A stretch of DNA of 25,267 nt from CAZQGE01 sp964592815 (lineage in GTDB: Bacteria; Bacillota; Clostridia; Christensenellales; CAG-917), in NCBI GenBank assembly GCA_964592815.1, contig CAZQGE010000018.1:1-25267 (forward strand). The letters are read 5' to 3'. Positions 23,370 to 25,267 of the stretch are shown here, in pieces (within the stretch, counting starts at the first letter, position 1; each line of letters opens with the position of its first letter). A model generated the notes under the pieces. It was not told the DNA's origin, ran no database searches, and saw nothing but the letters and a program-made list of their open reading frames with translations. Position numbers and translations under genes: made by a program.

Positions 23370-24962
23370 ATGACAAAAAAACATCTTAGCGCATTGGCTG
23401 TCATACTTGTAATTGTGGTGGCTTTATCCGTGTTAACTGCTTGCAACAGCTACAAGTGGAACGCTATCGGTGGCGGAAGCCCCAACGCCGAAACTTTTTC
23501 CAACGGCGGTTATTTTGTAAGACAAGGCGAGTATGTTTACTTTATCAACGGCGCAGGTAATGAGACTGGTGATAATACATTCGGCACGCCCGTCAAACAA
23601 AGTCTTATGCGCGCTACAATCAAAAACGGTGTTATTGACAACAGCACATCAACAATCGTTGTTCCGCAAATTATTTACAACAAAAACTCCAACGGTGGGT
23701 TTGCGATTTTCGGTGAATGGATTTACTATGTAACTCCAAACGTCGAGCCTGACAAAAACGGCAACGCAAACACGACTTGGTCAAATATTATGAGGACAAA
23801 GATTGACGCAAGCGTAACACAGTTGATTGCAACTTTGGCAACTCGTGAAATTAACATTTTTTACACACCATCAAGAGTTCTTTATTATGAAAACAACACA
23901 ATTAAATTTGTTGATTTTTCAGGAATGAAAACAACCAAAAATATAAATGACGGCAAGGGTGCGTATAAAGGTGATTTGGCAGACAACGTAACAAGTGTAA
24001 CTTGGAATTATGATGATAATTACAAGTTAGGTCAAGCTACAAATTCTTCAGATTATATTTTCTATACGCAAACTGTAACTGGCGATGAGTCCTACAAATT
24101 CTACAACAACACCTATGCAGTCAAGCCCGACGGCTCTGATAGAAGATTGTTGATAAGTGAAAAGACGTATATTCCACAAGAAAAATTGGACGATTACGCA
24201 AAACATCCAGAAAATTATATAAACAGCACGTTTAAGGTCTCAATTATGAAATCAATCAGAGAAGACGACCAAAACGTAACGCTTTATTATAGCAAGGAAA
24301 TCAAGAGTGGTGAAAATTCTGAAAAAATAGGTTTTTTTGTCAACAAATTTAATTTGACAACTGGATTAAAAGTTGAAAACGAAAAGAAACTTGCTGAAAC
24401 TGTTCCTACTTCACTTTATCCAATAAGCTATGGTGAAGGCTGTCTAGTTTTGAAAGACGACGGATATTATCTCTACAAAAACGATGTTGACAACAAAACG
24501 GCAAAGAAGATTGTTGAAAAGGATAATACCATTTTGAAGGTTATTGGAAATGTTGTATATTATGCGCCAACAGCAGGCACAGCAGTCCTTGCAATCAACA
24601 TTGATGTGACAAGAGCAAGCGCAACTTATCCAACCGCAACGTATATTATCCAAGAAAACTTCCTTTCAGATTGGCTTATTGCAGATTGGGATATTGTGAA
24701 GAATGAAAACAGCGAAATTGTAAACGTTAACTTCTTCTTCTTCACAAAAGACGACACCAGTTATTTGCATTATATCGACGTGATGACATTCACAAATGAA
24801 GCTGAACCATATATTGACAAAAACGGTAACGACAAATATGACGAGGGTGAACAATACATTGACGTCAACGGAAACGGTAAACGTGATGACGCAGAAAAGA
24901 GTGCATTGTTGGGCAGAAGAACAGCTGCCGACCAAGCTGCGTGGGATGAGGCAAACAAATAA
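23370..24962 (+). CDS. Lipoprotein with beta-propeller-like repeats and EF-hand-like loops
   Basis: A 530-residue surface lipoprotein of unknown function. The signal peptide MTKKHLSALAVILVIVVALS ends in the lipobox LTAC, with acylated C25. The body has recurring strands of the kind GEYVYFIN, GEWIYYVT, NVVYYAP and SDYIFYTQ, with short sugar-free loops, as in DUF5050-type beta-propellers that report on cell-surface state; that family link is tentative. Near the C-terminus two consecutive calcium-loop patterns, DKNGNDKYDEGE (483-494) and DVNGNGKRDDAE (498-509), have Asp/Asn/Gly at the EF-hand or dockerin ligand positions. The ribosome site TAGGAGA precedes the ATG. It lies 65 bases after aspS with a small hairpin GGGC-AAAA-GCCC in between. 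Confidence 0.8.
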   Translation: MTKKHLSALAVILVIVVALSVLTACNSYKWNAIGGGSPNAETFSNGGYFVRQGEYVYFINGAGNETGDNTFGTPVKQSLMRATIKNGVIDNSTSTIVVPQIIYNKNSNGGFAIFGEWIYYVTPNVEPDKNGNANTTWSNIMRTKIDASVTQLIATLATREINIFYTPSRVLYYENNTIKFVDFSGMKTTKNINDGKGAYKGDLADNVTSVTWNYDDNYKLGQATNSSDYIFYTQTVTGDESYKFYNNTYAVKPDGSDRRLLISEKTYIPQEKLDDYAKHPENYINSTFKVSIMKSIREDDQNVTLYYSKEIKSGENSEKIGFFVNKFNLTTGLKVENEKKLAETVPTSLYPISYGEGCLVLKDDGYYLYKNDVDNKTAKKIVEKDNTILKVIGNVVYYAPTAGTAVLAINIDVTRASATYPTATYIIQENFLSDWLIADWDIVKNENSEIVNVNFFFFTKDDTSYLHYIDVMTFTNEAEPYIDKNGNDKYDEGEQYIDVNGNGKRDDAEKSALLGRRTAADQAAWDEANK

Positions 24963-24981
24963 AATAAATTTTACGAATACG

Positions 24982-25010
24982 AAAACAACGGCAAAAGCCG
25001 TTGTTTTTTA
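24982..25010 (+). terminator. Strong intrinsic terminator after the lipoprotein gene
   Basis: AAAACAACGGC (24982-24992), loop AAAA, then GCCGTTGTTTTTT (from 24997). An 11-pair stem ends in a T-run, 20 bases after the stop codon. Confidence 0.92.
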
Positions 25011-25230
25011 TTAAAAAATATCTTTTCGTTTCAAAGTAATCTGAGTATATCAAAAGTTGCAATATGTATTATTGCATAATAGTTTCTGGACGCATAAATA
25101 TTTATTTGGCATATTTACATATTAAAATACAGCGTTGATTACAAAATCTTTTTAAGTTTTGTTTAATTTCGTTTAACAAAAATTTTATTAAGCTAATTTT
25201 ATGACGCTTTGAGTTTCTCATAACAATAAA

Positions 25231-25257
25231 GTGACATATTATTTTGCTATATATAAT
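25231..25257 (+). promoter_or_regulatory. Possible promoter at the right edge
   Basis: GTGACA (25231-25236) lies 15 bases before TATAAT (25252-25257), or 17 before the overlapping TAATAT. The window ends with AAGGTG, which could be the ribosome site of a gene beyond the edge. Apart from this, 25011-25267 shows only AT-rich sequence without a credible gene. Confidence 0.35.
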
Positions 25258-25267
25258 ATATAAGGTG

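Overview
The window reads as a chromosomal segment of an AT-rich, anaerobic, low-GC Gram-positive bacterium, most likely a Clostridia-type Firmicute. This rests on: AGGAGG-type ribosome sites and near-consensus sigma-A promoters; a yyaC-family (DUF1256) gene, otherwise known from endospore formers; an oxygen-sensitive type of enzyme (aldehyde:ferredoxin oxidoreductase); and lipobox and signal-peptide architecture typical of Gram-positives. The genus cannot be named from the sequence alone. No rRNA, tRNA, insertion sequence, prophage or CRISPR array was seen. No stretch longer than about 260 bases lacks a gene.

Layout. (1) Positions 1-6039, plus strand: the end of a surface-polysaccharide locus. 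It holds the last codons of an unidentified gene, then capE-capF-capG (UDP-GlcNAc to UDP-L-FucNAc), a 5'-truncated flippase remnant, an O-antigen polymerase/ligase-type membrane protein and a small three-helix membrane protein. A bidirectional terminator at about 6088-6117 closes it. (2) Positions 6252-11755, minus strand: a tight four-gene operon of a CvpA-family membrane protein, a 1247-residue exported repeat protein that I do not recognise, a GNAT acetyltransferase and a DUF4345-like membrane protein. (3) Positions 11909-17921, plus strand: yyaC, ftsH with a consensus promoter, cysE with a structured leader, then an aldehyde:ferredoxin oxidoreductase overlapping by 4 bases with a MoaD/ThiS-type protein. 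The 3' end of the last gene has been tandemly copied about three times in a 36-bp repeat. (4) Positions 18057-18968, minus strand: thioredoxin reductase, divergent from (5). (5) Positions 19116-24962, plus strand: asnS-asnA-aspS, packed as one unit, followed by a lipoprotein with two EF-hand-like calcium loops and a strong terminator.

How the genes work together. CapEFG supplies an activated L-FucNAc donor for a surface glycan, and the downstream membrane protein would polymerise or transfer glycan chains. The flippase in this locus appears dead. The AOR/MoaD pair points to a tungsten- (or molybdenum-) pterin aldehyde oxidation system feeding ferredoxin. The asnS-asnA-aspS unit couples asparagine synthesis from aspartate and ammonia to charging of both tRNAs, which suggests the direct route to Asn-tRNA. 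The least understood part is the CvpA/giant repeat protein operon. It is the best candidate here for something undescribed.
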